Source: UBA2988 sp965237965
GTDB taxonomy: Bacteria; Gemmatimonadota; Gemmatimonadetes; Longimicrobiales; Gaopeijiaceae
Length of the DNA stretch: 64,000 bases
NCBI GenBank assembly: GCA_965237965.1
Contig: CBDEGT010000002.1
Location: 682,001 to 746,000, forward strand
Direction of reading: 5' to 3'
A model generated the notes under the pieces. It did not search any database. It saw nothing but the letters and a program-made list of their open reading frames with translations, and was not told the DNA's origin. This document shows positions 17,013 to 26,034 of the stretch, piece after piece. The translations under genes and the position numbers were made by a program. Position 1 is the stretch's first letter. Every line of letters begins with the position of its first letter.

Positions 17013-17052
17013 CACTGGCGGCGCGATCGATGCGGGAGGAAGTTCCGATCTT

Positions 17053-17787
17053 ATGACTTTTTTCAGCGCCCTCCTCCAGGCCGGGTCCGAAGCCGGCCTG
17101 TCGGGAAGTCTCTCCGGGAGCCCACTGGCGGCGCTCGCTACTCTTTTCGGGGCGGGGGTGCTCACCAGCCTGACACCGTGCGTCTATCCGATGATCCCGA
17201 TCACAGCTTCGGTGATCTCGGGGACCGCGCGCACCGATCAGAGCAAGGCACGCACGATCGCGCTCACCCTGACCTACGTGGTGGGATTGGCGATGGTGTA
17301 CGCGGTGCTCGGGGCAATCGCGGGGCTCTCGGGCGCGATCTTCGGCACAGTGAGCGCGAACTCGTATGCGCTCCTGTTCATCGGCAACCTGCTGCTCGTG
17401 TTCGGCCTGGTGATGCTGGACGTGCTCCCGGTCCCGATTCCCCGTGGGCTGATGGAGTACGCCGGCCGGCAGGGGGGCGGCTCCTATGGGGCGGTCTTCC
17501 TTCTGGGGGCGACCTCGGGAGTGGTGGCTGCCCCCTGCGGGGCTCCGGCCTTCGCCGTAGTCCTGACCTGGGTGGCGGCTACGGGAGCCGGCCTAATGGG
17601 GTTCGTGTATCTTTTCGTGTTCTCCCTGGGTATGACCTCTCTGCTGGTCGTGGTCGGGCTCTTCTCCGGGAGCCTGGCCGCCCTCCCGCGCGTGGGCCAG
17701 TGGATGGTGTGGATCAAGCGGGCCGCGGCGGTAATCATGTTCGCGATGGCTGAGTACTATTTGGTGCAGGCCGGCTACAACATGTGA
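17053..17787 (+). CDS. ccdA: CcdA/DsbD-type transmembrane thiol-disulfide carrier
   Basis: 244 residues with six to seven membrane segments. The two redox cysteines are in LTSLTPCVYPMIPI (about residue 43) and VVAAPCGAPAFAVVL (about 162), the CcdA pair that moves electrons from cytoplasmic thioredoxin to periplasmic partners. A TlpA-like thioredoxin follows after 15 nt. Together they probably keep haem-binding or other periplasmic cysteines reduced, relevant to the c-type cytochromes in this window. Confidence 0.88.
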   Translation: MTFFSALLQAGSEAGLSGSLSGSPLAALATLFGAGVLTSLTPCVYPMIPITASVISGTARTDQSKARTIALTLTYVVGLAMVYAVLGAIAGLSGAIFGTVSANSYALLFIGNLLLVFGLVMLDVLPVPIPRGLMEYAGRQGGGSYGAVFLLGATSGVVAAPCGAPAFAVVLTWVAATGAGLMGFVYLFVFSLGMTSLLVVVGLFSGSLAALPRVGQWMVWIKRAAAVIMFAMAEYYLVQAGYNM

Positions 17788-17802
17788 ATGTGAGGTGAAG
17801 GT

Positions 17803-18327
17803 ATGACACGGATTCGTAAGCAATCTCTGGCGGTGGTTCTCGGGCTCGCCATGCTGGCCCCTGCCGCTGCAGCCGGACAGATGGAAGGCGACGTCGGCCT
17901 CCCCCTCGGCACCGTCGCTCCCGCCGTGATGGTGCAGAACCTCGAGGGGAACCCGATCCAGTTGCTCGACCTGATCAAGGGCAAGCCCGCCCTTGTCGAG
18001 ATCTGGGCCACCTGGTGCGAGTTGTGCGAGCAGCTTCAACCCCAACTCGACCGCATCCATGCTGACCATGGCGACCGGCTCAACATGGTTGCGGTCGGGG
18101 TCGGAGTCGGTCAGAACCTGCGTCGAGTCCAGCGTCACGTGGCGGAGCACAAGCCCGCCTACCCTCACGTCTTCGATCCGCGCGGCGCAGCGGTGCGCGC
18201 CTATAACTCCTTGACTACGTCGATCGTGATGCTGTTCGATACGAGCGGAAAGGTGGTCTACGCGGGTGTGGGCGGCGACCAGGATCTGATCAGCGAGGTC
18301 AACAAGCTGCTCTCGGTCGCACAGTAA
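17803..18327 (+). CDS. TlpA-like periplasmic thioredoxin
   Basis: 174 residues with a signal peptide (LAVVLGLAMLAPAAAAG). The active site is WATWCELCEQLQP, a CxxC in a TlpA/ResA-like thioredoxin fold, with VFDPRGAAVRAYN and a cis-Pro-like TTSIV region further on. It is co-transcribed with ccdA, which would reduce it. The likely role is reduction of apocytochrome or other periplasmic disulfides. Confidence 0.88.
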   Translation: MTRIRKQSLAVVLGLAMLAPAAAAGQMEGDVGLPLGTVAPAVMVQNLEGNPIQLLDLIKGKPALVEIWATWCELCEQLQPQLDRIHADHGDRLNMVAVGVGVGQNLRRVQRHVAEHKPAYPHVFDPRGAAVRAYNSLTTSIVMLFDTSGKVVYAGVGGDQDLISEVNKLLSVAQ

Positions 18328-18390
18328 CGAGGCGACTTCCGGACGGGCCTGCGCGCGAACGTGGCCCGCTCGGACCGTATACGAGAGGGG

Positions 18391-18418
18391 GAGGAGGCTC
18401 CTGTTGGGGGGCCTCCTC
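18391..18418 (+). terminator. Hairpin after the ccdA-thioredoxin pair
   Basis: GAGGAGGC (18391-18398) pairs with GCCTCCTC (18411-18418) across a 12-nt loop. The following bases are TTCGG, not a T run, so termination is plausible but not certain. The rest of 18328-18541, upstream of dnaE, shows no other structure. Confidence 0.45.
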
Positions 18419-18541
18419 TTCGGCTTATTGGGGCCTTGAAACGCGCATCCGGCGTCGCGGTGGTGGGGTGCTCCGTGCCCGGCTAGATTCGGGTGTCAGA
18501 GTCGTAATCGCCGGATCCTTCGCCCCGCGCCGATCCAAATC

Positions 18542-21500
18542 GTGAGCTTCGTCCACCTCCACACGCATTCCGAGTACTCGCTTCTCGACGGCGCCAACCG
18601 CATCTCCGACCTCGTCCGCAGGACGAAGGAGTTCGAGATGCCCGCTCTGGCGCTCACCGACCACGGGTGCCTGTTCGGCGCCTGGACGTTTCACAAAGCT
18701 GCCCGCCAGGCTGGCATCAAGCCGATCGTAGGCATGGAGGCGTACGTCGCGCCCGGGGACCGGCGCGATCGGAGCCGCGGCGGCCAGGGCGAGAGAGCGT
18801 ACTACCACCTGGTGCTGCTGGCGCGTGACCGCGAGGGCTACCGGAACTTGGTCAAGCTCTCGTCGATCGGGTACACGGAGGGCTTCTACCACCGGCCCAG
18901 GATCGACCGCGATGTGCTAGCACGTCACTCCGGCGGCCTGATCGTATCGTCGGCGTGCATGGCCGGCGAGGTCGCGCGTCACCTGCTTGCTGGCGACCGG
19001 GCGGGTGCCCGCGAGGCCGCGTCCTGGTACGCGAACGTGTTCGACGGGCGGTACTACCTGGAGGTGCAGGCGCACGAGTCCGAGGGCCAGGCCAGGCTGA
19101 ACGCCGAAGTGTTCGAGCTGGCTGGCGAGCTCGGGCTCCCAGTCGTCGCTACCAACGACGCGCATTTCTTGACCGCGGCTGACCACGACGCCCACGACGT
19201 CCTGCTTTGCATCGGGCTCGGCAAAGATCGCGGCGACCCGAACCGGATGCGTTACGACGCCGGTCTCTACTATAAGAGCGCGCCTGAAATCGCAGCGCAT
19301 TTTCCAGACCGGCCCGACGTGCTCGAGAACACCCTCGCGATCGCAGACCAAGTGGCGCTCGAGTTCGAGAAGAAGTATCACCTGCCGGCCTTCCCCCTCC
19401 CGCCCGACCATAAGGACGAGGGCGAGTACCTGGTGCACCTTGCCACGCTCGGTGCGGTAAGCCGTTACGGGTCTCCGTTGCCGGTGCACGTTCAGGAACG
19501 CCTCGACTACGAGCTCGGCGTGATCAAGGGAACCGGCTACGCCGGCTACTTCCTGATCACGTGGGACTTCATCGATTGGGCGCGCCGCCAGGGGATTCCG
19601 GTCGGGCCTGGCCGTGGCTCGGCGGTGGGCTCGCTGGTGGCCTACGCGCTCGGCATCACCAATCTCTGCCCCCTCGAGCACGACCTTCTGTTCGAGCGAT
19701 TCCTCAACCCCGAGCGGATCTCGATGCCGGACATCGATATCGACTTCTGCTTCGAGCGGCGGGGCGAGGTAATCGACTACGTACGGAGGAAGTACGGTAA
19801 AGACGCAGTCGGGCAGATCATCACGTTCGGAACGATGAAATCGCGCGCAGTCATCCGCGACGTGGGTCGCACGCTCGGATTCGAGCCCAGCGAGACCGAC
19901 CGGATCGCGAAGCTGATTCCGAACCTCCCACAGCAGAGCTTTACGGTAGAGGAGGCGGTCAAGCAGCTGCGCGAGGTGCGCGACCTCTATAATCAAGACG
20001 AGCGACACCGGAACCTGTTCGATTACTCGATGACGCTTGAGGGTCTTTCACGTCATGCCTCGGTGCACGCGGCCGGCGTGGTGATCGCTCCCGGGCCGCT
20101 CGACGACTACGTACCGGTCTGCATCCAGACGGGGAAGAACGGGGCGGGGCAGGGGGACGGCGGCGACAGCATGGCCGTCACGCAGTACGACATGAACTGC
20201 CTGGACGAGGCAGGCATGCTCAAGATGGACTTCCTCGGCCTCAAGACGCTGACCGTCATCCACGATGCGGTCGCGATGGTCCGCGCCCGGGTTGGTGTGC
20301 TCGGGCATCCGGTGAGTGGTGACGTCTACGCCTCCATAGACGACGTCCCGCTCGATGATTCCGTGGTCTATCGAATGCTGGCGCGCGGCGGGACCAGCGG
20401 CGTCTTCCAGTTCGAGTCCAGCCTCGCCCTGGACAAGCTACGCGCGATGAAATGCGACCGCTTCGAAGAACTGGTCGCCGCCAACGGGCTCATCCGTCCG
20501 GGCCCGCTCGATTCCGGGATGACCGACGTCTACATCCGGAGAAAGCTGGGCCACGAGCCGGTTCGCTATCCGCATCCGGGCCTCGAGAAGACGCTGGAGC
20601 CGACCTACGGCATCATCGTCTATCAGGAGCAGGTGATGCGGATCGCAAACATCCTGGCCGGCTACAGCCTAGGCGAGGCCGACGTCCTCAGGAAGGCGGT
20701 CGGGAAGAAGGATGCGGAGCTGATCAAGAGGGAGCTCACAAGGTTCATTCAGCGCGCGGTCGAGGGCGGCGTGGATCGCCGGCTTGCCGAGGACCTGGCA
20801 GACCAGATCGAGACGTTCGGGCGGTATGGGTTCAACCGCAGTCACTCGGCAGCCTATTCGCTCATTTCCTACCACACCGCCTGGCTCAAGGCGCACTATC
20901 CGGCCGAATTCATGGCGGCGATGCTTTCGGCGGTGCTCGACAAGACCGACGACGTCGTCAGGTACATCGCGGAGTGCCGTGACATCGTGCGCAGCCTCCC
21001 TGACCTCGAGCGAGGGATCGAGGTGCTCCCGCCCGACGTCAACGAGTCAGGCTGGAAGTTCACGGCTGTCGGCGACCACCAGATCCGTTTCGGCCTGGGA
21101 GCTGTCCGCGGCGTCGGCAGCGCAGCCGTGAGCTCGGTACTTTCAGCACGTAGAGAGGGTGGGCGTTTCCGGAGCCTGTTCGATTTCTTGGAGCGCATCG
21201 ATACGCGCGCGCTCAACAAGCGAGCGTGCGAGGCTCTGATCGCAGCTGGAGCTCTGGACGCCTGTGGGCGCCGCTCCCAGCTGCTCGCAACGCTGGACGT
21301 CGCGTATCAGGAGGTTCAAGCGCGGCAGGCGGAGCGGGAGAGCGGTCAGGAGTCGCTGTTCGGGGCCGCATCGCCCGTACAGCGCCGGGATCCGGCGCTG
21401 CCGGACGTGCCGGAATGGGACGAGGCGGATCGGTTGGCACGCGAGAAGGAAGCGCTCGGTTTCTTCATCTCCGGTCACCCGCTCGACCGCTTCCGTGAGG

Positions 21501-22093
21501 TGGTTCGGGCCTTTGACAGGGTCACGACGGCGAACCTGAAGGAATATGCGGGGGAGAAGGTCGAGCTGGCCTGCGTGGTCACGTCGGTCGCGCGTCAGAT
21601 TTCGCGGCGGGACAGCTCGGAGTGGGGCAAGGTGGTGGTCGAGGACTTCCGCGGCACGGCCACCGTGCTCGCCTTCAAGGACGCGTGGCTGGCGGCGCGC
21701 GAGACCCTGTGCCAGGATGCAGTCGTGCTGATCCGGGGGCTTGTGTCCAACCGCGAGCGAGACGAGGACGATCCGCCGGTCTTCCTGGACGGCGTCGAGC
21801 CACTCGAAGCGCTTCCGGCTTCGGGGCGCCTGGCGGTCCAGATCGAGCTCGAGTTCGGCGCGGAGCTTCCGGCGGAAGCGTTCGTGCGGGCGCGCACCGT
21901 GCTTGCCGGCCACGCCGGTCCCGCACCGGTGGAGCTGGCGCTCGGGAACGGCGAGGGTGCGCGCCTCAGGTCGCGCACCCTCAGGGCCGACGTCACCAAA
22001 GGGACCCTCGAGGAGCTCCAGGCGGTATTCGGACGCAACCGCGTGCGGCTGGTAAAGGTAGGGGAGAGTCCAGGGAGCCCTGAGGAGCGCTGA
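18542..22093 (+). CDS. dnaE: DNA polymerase III alpha subunit
   Basis: 1183 residues, normal for the replicative DnaE1 polymerase. The N-terminal PHP domain begins HLHTHSEYSLLDGAN. The catalytic aspartates lie in PDIDIDF (about 395-401), with the third in KMDFLGLKTL (about 562). The fingers region, a helix-hairpin-helix (about 855-905) and an OB-fold (about 990-1070) follow. The start is GTG directly before SFVHLHTHS with no strong ribosome site. There is no exonuclease domain, as expected for DnaE. It is transcribed alone with the small zinc-ribbon gene. Confidence 0.97.
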   Translation: MSFVHLHTHSEYSLLDGANRISDLVRRTKEFEMPALALTDHGCLFGAWTFHKAARQAGIKPIVGMEAYVAPGDRRDRSRGGQGERAYYHLVLLARDREGYRNLVKLSSIGYTEGFYHRPRIDRDVLARHSGGLIVSSACMAGEVARHLLAGDRAGAREAASWYANVFDGRYYLEVQAHESEGQARLNAEVFELAGELGLPVVATNDAHFLTAADHDAHDVLLCIGLGKDRGDPNRMRYDAGLYYKSAPEIAAHFPDRPDVLENTLAIADQVALEFEKKYHLPAFPLPPDHKDEGEYLVHLATLGAVSRYGSPLPVHVQERLDYELGVIKGTGYAGYFLITWDFIDWARRQGIPVGPGRGSAVGSLVAYALGITNLCPLEHDLLFERFLNPERISMPDIDIDFCFERRGEVIDYVRRKYGKDAVGQIITFGTMKSRAVIRDVGRTLGFEPSETDRIAKLIPNLPQQSFTVEEAVKQLREVRDLYNQDERHRNLFDYSMTLEGLSRHASVHAAGVVIAPGPLDDYVPVCIQTGKNGAGQGDGGDSMAVTQYDMNCLDEAGMLKMDFLGLKTLTVIHDAVAMVRARVGVLGHPVSGDVYASIDDVPLDDSVVYRMLARGGTSGVFQFESSLALDKLRAMKCDRFEELVAANGLIRPGPLDSGMTDVYIRRKLGHEPVRYPHPGLEKTLEPTYGIIVYQEQVMRIANILAGYSLGEADVLRKAVGKKDAELIKRELTRFIQRAVEGGVDRRLAEDLADQIETFGRYGFNRSHSAAYSLISYHTAWLKAHYPAEFMAAMLSAVLDKTDDVVRYIAECRDIVRSLPDLERGIEVLPPDVNESGWKFTAVGDHQIRFGLGAVRGVGSAAVSSVLSARREGGRFRSLFDFLERIDTRALNKRACEALIAAGALDACGRRSQLLATLDVAYQEVQARQAERESGQESLFGAASPVQRRDPALPDVPEWDEADRLAREKEALGFFISGHPLDRFREVVRAFDRVTTANLKEYAGEKVELACVVTSVARQISRRDSSEWGKVVVEDFRGTATVLAFKDAWLAARETLCQDAVVLIRGLVSNRERDEDDPPVFLDGVEPLEALPASGRLAVQIELEFGAELPAEAFVRARTVLAGHAGPAPVELALGNGEGARLRSRTLRADVTKGTLEELQAVFGRNRVRLVKVGESPGSPEER

Positions 22094-22317
22094 TGCCTCT
22101 CTATGAATACGCCTGCGACAGCTGCGGTGCGGGAGTCGAGCGGCTCCGCAAGTACCGGGAGCGCGAGCTCGCGGTTGCCTGCCCGAGCTGCGGGGGTTCG
22201 GCGCGGCCGGTCATGTCCGCGGCGGCGGTGATCGGGTCGTCGGCCAGAGGCACCGAGCCGGTCCCATTCTGCGAGAGCGGTCCAGCGTGCTGCGGTGGGG
22301 GCTGTCAGCCCGACTGA
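22093..22317 (+). CDS. FmdB-type zinc-ribbon protein
   Basis: 74 residues: MPLYEYACDSCG, then CPSCGG, the two CxxC knuckles of the FmdB putative regulatory family, followed by a Cys-rich tail ACCGGGC. The ATG overlaps the dnaE stop (TGATG). Members are small zinc-binding proteins of uncertain role. A second FmdB-type gene lies at 44010-44315. Confidence 0.85.
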   Translation: MPLYEYACDSCGAGVERLRKYRERELAVACPSCGGSARPVMSAAAVIGSSARGTEPVPFCESGPACCGGGCQPD

Positions 22318-22349
22318 CGTTTCCCACCCACGCTCGGTCCAGAAGTCGA

Positions 22350-22387
22350 GAGGCGCTGCACTGCCGGGGGGCGGTGCAGCGCCTCTC
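22350..22387 (+). terminator. Strong hairpin terminator after dnaE-fmdB
   Basis: AGAGGCGCTGCAC (22350-22362) pairs perfectly with GTGCAGCGCCTCT (22375-22387). A pyrimidine-rich CTCTC tract follows to about 22410. It sits between convergent genes and can serve both strands. Confidence 0.75.
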
Positions 22388-22422
22388 TCGCTCTCGCTCT
22401 CTCTCTCTTAGGTGAACCCGTG

Positions 22423-23085
22423 CTAGATCGCAAAGCAGTAGAACAGGCCGGCACCCCCCGTAGCCACCAGGTCAGGTTGGCTGCAACTGCGGGTCGAGTG
22501 GGCCGCGTTCCACGACGAGTTGCCGCCGCCCGAGCGGTCGTGGTGGCCGATCATGGCGGACCCGGCCCCGTTGCTCGTCCAGTTGTTGCACGTGATGTTC
22601 GCGGGCGAGCCGAGCAGGGAACGACCATGTGTGTCTGAGCCGGTCAGGATGTCGTGCTGGTTGGGGCTGTCACCCTGGCCGTTCACCTGCTCTCCTTTCT
22701 CGTCGAGGGCGTTCCTCTTGTTGATCTGGTTGCGATCGCGGTGGATGTCACCGTGCAGGTCGGCCACATTGGCCGCGATCATCTGCCCTGCGGCGTTGTG
22801 CCAAGGTCCGTCGCCGATCCGGTCACGTGCGCTCACGGGCGGCGGATCGCGAAACCCCGCGCTGGTACTCAAGTACGCTCGCCACTGGCGATCGGTCACG
22901 CCGGCCGCGCGGGCGAGCGCCTCGCAGTGGGCGTCCGCCCCCTCGAGGCCGCCCAGGTTGGCACCGTCGCCTTTGCCGACGCTGGTGATGAAGAAGCTCA
23001 TCGGTTGCTGAGCCTGCTGAGCGTGGAGAAGAGCGGGTGCAGCGAGCAGCAGGCTCGCTGCCAGGATGGACAGCCTCTTTCTCAT
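22423..23085 (-). CDS. Secreted lectin-like protein, paralogue A
   Basis: 220 residues, signal peptide MRKRLSILAASLLLAAPALL ending HAQ. The mature protein begins MSFFITSVGKGDGANLGGL, continues ADAHCEALARAAG...WRAYLS, then GPWHN, HDILTGSD, CNNWTSNG, HHDRSGGG and ends GAGLFYCFAI. This conserved exported domain is commonly labelled lectin; it has paired cysteines and many His/Asp that could bind metal or sugar. GGAGG lies 8 nt before the ATG. It is a tandem paralogue of the next gene. Confidence 0.75.
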   Translation of the reverse strand: MRKRLSILAASLLLAAPALLHAQQAQQPMSFFITSVGKGDGANLGGLEGADAHCEALARAAGVTDRQWRAYLSTSAGFRDPPPVSARDRIGDGPWHNAAGQMIAANVADLHGDIHRDRNQINKRNALDEKGEQVNGQGDSPNQHDILTGSDTHGRSLLGSPANITCNNWTSNGAGSAMIGHHDRSGGGNSSWNAAHSTRSCSQPDLVATGGAGLFYCFAI

Positions 23086-23113
23086 AGGGTTCCTCCGGTG
23101 CTTTGGACGTTTC

Positions 23114-23178
23114 GGACCCGGCGCTCGGGCCCCCTTGCTCCCATAGGCAGTATACTGGGCGGATCTTCGAGCTGACAG
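23114..23178 (-). promoter_or_regulatory. Promoter and 5'-leader hairpin of lectin-like gene A
   Basis: On the minus strand, CTGTCA (23173-23178) and TATACT (23149-23154) are spaced 18 bp. A leader hairpin GGGCCCG-AGCGC-CGGGTCC (23114-23132) follows. The whole arrangement is repeated before paralogue B, where the arm reads CGGGCCC, so the stem is conserved with a G-U change. Confidence 0.7.
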
Positions 23179-23262
23179 TCGAAGCAGGCTGGCGCTGAGC
23201 GCCCTTCCCCGACCGGGGTTTCCGCCGTATCCGTTAGCGCTCGCCCAGGCCGCGCCGCGCGC

Positions 23263-23910
23263 TCAAATCGCGAAGCAGTAGAACAGGCCGGCGCCTCCCG
23301 GGGCCATGTCTTCCTGACTGCAGCTGCGGCTCGAGTGGACCTGGTTCCACGACGAGCTGCCGCCGCCCGTGCGGTCGTGGTGGCCGATCATCGCCGAACC
23401 GATCGAATTGCTCGTCCAGTTGTCGCACGACGTGTAGAGGGTAGAGCCGGGTAGGGCGCGGCCGTGCGAGTCCGAGCCGGTCAGGATGTCGTGCCGACTG
23501 AGCTCGTCACCGGGGCCGCCCACCTGCTCCCCCTTCTCGGTGAGCGCGTAGCTCTTATTGATCTCATTGCGGTCGCGCTCAATGTCGCCGTGCAGGCCGG
23601 CCACGTTAGCCGCGATCATCCGCCCGTCAGCGCTGTACCAGGGTCCATTGCCGATTCGGTCGCGTGCGTTCACGTCCGGCCGGCCCCCGGCGCTCAGATA
23701 GGCCCGCCACTGGCGGTCAATCACCCCGACGGCGCGGGCGAGCGCCGCGCAATGGGCGTCCGCGCCCTGGAGGCCGCCCAAGTTGCCACCATCTCCCATG
23801 CCGACGCTGGTGATGAAGAAGCTCATCTGCTCATCAGTCTGCTGGGCCTGGAGAAGGGAAGGTGCAGCGAGCAGCAGGGTCGCTACCAGGATGGACAGCT
23901 TCCTCTTCAT
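23263..23910 (-). CDS. Secreted lectin-like protein, paralogue B
   Basis: 215 residues with signal peptide MKRKLSILVATLLLAAPSLL ending QAQ. It shares the full domain of paralogue A (MSFFITSVGMGDGGNLGGL, NARDRIGNGPWY, HDILTGSDSHG, CDNWTSN, GAGLFYCFAI). The start at 23910 has GGAGG 8 nt upstream. The two copies have clearly diverged in protein but keep the same promoter and leader, so both are probably expressed together. IS copy 1 sits just upstream of its promoter. Confidence 0.75.
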   Translation of the reverse strand: MKRKLSILVATLLLAAPSLLQAQQTDEQMSFFITSVGMGDGGNLGGLQGADAHCAALARAVGVIDRQWRAYLSAGGRPDVNARDRIGNGPWYSADGRMIAANVAGLHGDIERDRNEINKSYALTEKGEQVGGPGDELSRHDILTGSDSHGRALPGSTLYTSCDNWTSNSIGSAMIGHHDRTGGGSSSWNQVHSSRSCSQEDMAPGGAGLFYCFAI

Positions 23911-23941
23911 GCTGGTTCCTCCGGTGCCGTTTGGACGTTGT

Positions 23942-24006
23942 GGGCCCGGCGCTCGGGCCCCCTCGCTCCCAGAAGCAGTATACTGGGCGGATCTTCGGCG
24001 TGACAA
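23942..24006 (-). promoter_or_regulatory. Promoter and 5'-leader hairpin of lectin-like gene B
   Basis: TTGTCA (24001-24006) and TATACT (23977-23982) with 18 bp between, then the leader hairpin GGGCCCG-AGCGC-CGGGCCC (23942-23960). IS copy 1 begins 34 nt upstream of the -35 box and leaves it intact. Confidence 0.7.
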
Positions 24007-24040
24007 CGAGGTGGCGCCCGATGCCGCGCCCGTTACCTAG

Positions 24041-25241
24041 GGAAGCTCTGAGCAAGGCCCTTCTGGGGGCGGTGCGAGACGGAGGGAGCCGGTTTCAGCG
24101 GTCTTGGGGGCGATGACGGGCTGAAAACGCGCCCAACCGGCATGTTCTGGCCGATGATCCCCTCGTTGCGCCCCGCGTGGGCGGATGTTTCCCGCGCCGG
24201 CCGCTCACGCCGTCGAATAGCGGCCCGCCACAAGCAGGTTCGCGAAGCCCAGGAGCAGCGCGATCCGTTCCATGTTCTTGGCCAGCCCGCGGTAGCGAAC
24301 CTTCCGGTAACCGAAGCGGGCTTCACATACAGGAACGGGTGCTCCACCTTTGCCCGCACCGAGGCCTTGTCCCGCTCGCGCAGCCACCGCGCCCCGCCCT
24401 GCTCCAGGAGCCGCCGCCGCCCCGGTCTCATCGCCACATGCCACTGCACCGGACGGCCTCCCGTGTCCACCCACTTCTCGATCCCCCGGTAGCCCGCGTC
24501 CGCCCACACCTCCTCCTCGCCGCCGTGAAGCAACGCCCCCGCCTCCCGAAGATCGTGCGTGTTCGCCGGCGTCGCCCGCACGCCATGCACCAGTCCCGTC
24601 TCCGCGTCCACCCCGATGTGCGCCTTCATCCCGAAGTGCCACTCGTTGCCCTTCCTCGTCTGATGCATCTCCGGATCCCGCGCCCCCTCCCGGTTCTTCG
24701 TCGATGACGGCGCCGCGATGATGCTCGCGTCCACGATCGTCCCCGCCCGCACCCGGTAGCCCCGCTCCGCCAGGTGCGCGTTGATCTCCTCGAACAAACC
24801 ACGCCCCAGCCTGTGCCGCTCCAGCAGGTGCCGAAAGTTCAGAATCGTCGTCTCGTCCGGCAGCGGACCCGTCAAACGCAGCCCCGCGAACCGCCGCACC
24901 GACTCGATCTCGTACAGCATGTCCTCCATCCCCGGGTCGCTCAGGTTGTAGAACAGCTGCACGCAGTGAATCCTCAGCATCGCCGCCAACGGGTACGGCT
25001 GCCGCCCCCGCCCCGCCTTCGGATACAACGGCCGAATCCGCGCCTCCAGACGCTCCCACGGAATCAGCGCCTCCATCCGCTCCAGAAACAGCTCCCGCCG
25101 CGTCCGCCGCTTCTTCCCCTCGTACTCCACATCCGCGAACGTCACCTGCTCCATCGTCCGCCTCCCCGATCGTCCCGCTCAGCCCTTGAACTCCCGCCCC
25201 GTAAATCTAATGTCCCAGGGACCGACTTATTCAGAGTATTC
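24041..25241 (-). mobile_element. IS5-family insertion sequence, copy 1 (frameshifted transposase)
   Basis: 1201 bp, one base shorter than copies 2 and 3. The ends are imperfect inverted repeats: GGAAGCTCTGAGCAAG at the left and, read inward from the right, GAATACTCTGAATAAG (11 of 16 match). It is flanked by CTAG (24037-24040) on the left and TTAG (25242-25245) on the right, which do not match. The partner flanks are found at copy 2, evidence of exchange between the copies. Confidence 0.92.
24205..25154 (-). pseudogene. IS5-family transposase, C-terminus lost by a 1-bp deletion
   Basis: Identical to the 316-residue transposases of copies 2 and 3 up to EHPFLYVK. There one base is missing at about 24319 (gcgggctt against gcggcgctt), throwing the last 44 or so codons out of frame. 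The catalytic region up to YRGIEKW is intact, but the usual C-terminal helix with the final catalytic Glu region is replaced by an unrelated tail. Confidence 0.9.
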
Positions 25242-25388
25242 TTAGGTCTGTGTAGGTGAGCGCACAGACCGCTCCGATACGCCGCCCTGTTCCATTGATG
25301 ATGTCGAGAATCTCACTAAGGTAGCTACGCTGCCTCGTCCGCTTGCCGTTCCAGCGCGTTTCCATCGTGACCTGATCTGACACCGCCC
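25242..25388 (-). pseudogene. Tyrosine recombinase fragment (upstream part of a split gene)
   Basis: Leftward from the IS3 end the frame reads VTMETRWNGKRTRQRSYLSE, then ILDIINGTGRRIGAVCALTY and TDL, ending at TTAG beside IS copy 1. RRIGAVCAL carries the first catalytic Arg of the integrase core. The continuation (RLADGPYGAIRWPAD) is at 53537 on the other strand, 28 kb away. The CTAA between D and R codons reads through perfectly. The N-terminal half of the protein is missing because an IS3 element ends here. Confidence 0.85.
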
Positions 25389-25730
25389 TGAATCACCCCG
25401 GCTTCTCCGGAGACTTGTTTAGTTGAGTGCCACCAGCCTGGCCGGGGCGCTCAGGTTCCGGTAATACTCCTGCTCCCTCTCCACTGGGGGAACGTACCCA
25501 ATGGGTTCGAGCAGACGGTGGTGATTGAACCACCAGACCCACTCGAGCGTGGCGAATTCGACGTCTTCCAGGTTACGCCAGGGCCCGTTCCGTCGGATCA
25601 TCTCCGTCTTGAACAGGCCGATGATCGATTCGGCCAACGCGTTGTCGTAGGAATCTCCTTTGCTTCCCACGGACGGCTCGATGCCCGCGTCAGCCAGCCG
25701 CTCCGTATACCGTATAGAGAGGTATTGCCC
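25389..25730 (-). mobile_element. IS3-family remnant (right end and OrfB C-terminal third)
   Basis: The terminal repeat TGAATCACCCCGG starts at 25389 in typical IS3 style. Inside, 25419-25730 encodes the end of OrfB: GQYLSIRYTERLADAGIEPS, GDSYDNALAESIIGLFKTEM and EWVWWFNHHRLLEPIGYVPP. This includes the final catalytic Glu. The left part of the element is gone, so it cannot move. It interrupts the integrase fragment. Confidence 0.85.
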
Positions 25731-25939
25731 AGGTTCAAGGGGTCGTCGCAACAGCACCGTGTTGAAGGGGGTTTTTGCGCCCCCGATTCCACTGGACAAT
25801 AGATTGGCGAGGGCGACGGGGTCCAGACAGAGGGGGTTCTTGATCTCTCCAATTCCGAGGGAGTCAGAAGCGACCGAAGGTCGTGGAAGGCAGGAGATAC
25901 CGGAGCTGTTGAGAACTCAGCGCAAGGTGGAGGTCCGGT

Positions 25940-26025
25940 TCAGCGATGTAAGAGATCTTCCAGGGTTTCCGCCGGGGTTTTCCAACCGAGGGTCTTGCGG
26001 GGGCGGCTGTTAAGAGCGGCCGCAC
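25940..26025 (-). mobile_element. IS30-family transposase C-terminal fragment
   Basis: The last 28 or so codons, AALNSRPRKTLGWKTPAETL then EDLLHR and a stop, match the C-terminal signature of IS30 transposases. Nothing upstream of it belongs to IS30: the sequence switches to the VOC-gene fragment. Between this and the IS3 remnant (25731-25939) I see no gene. Confidence 0.7.
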
Positions 26026-26034
26026 CGCGTCCCT

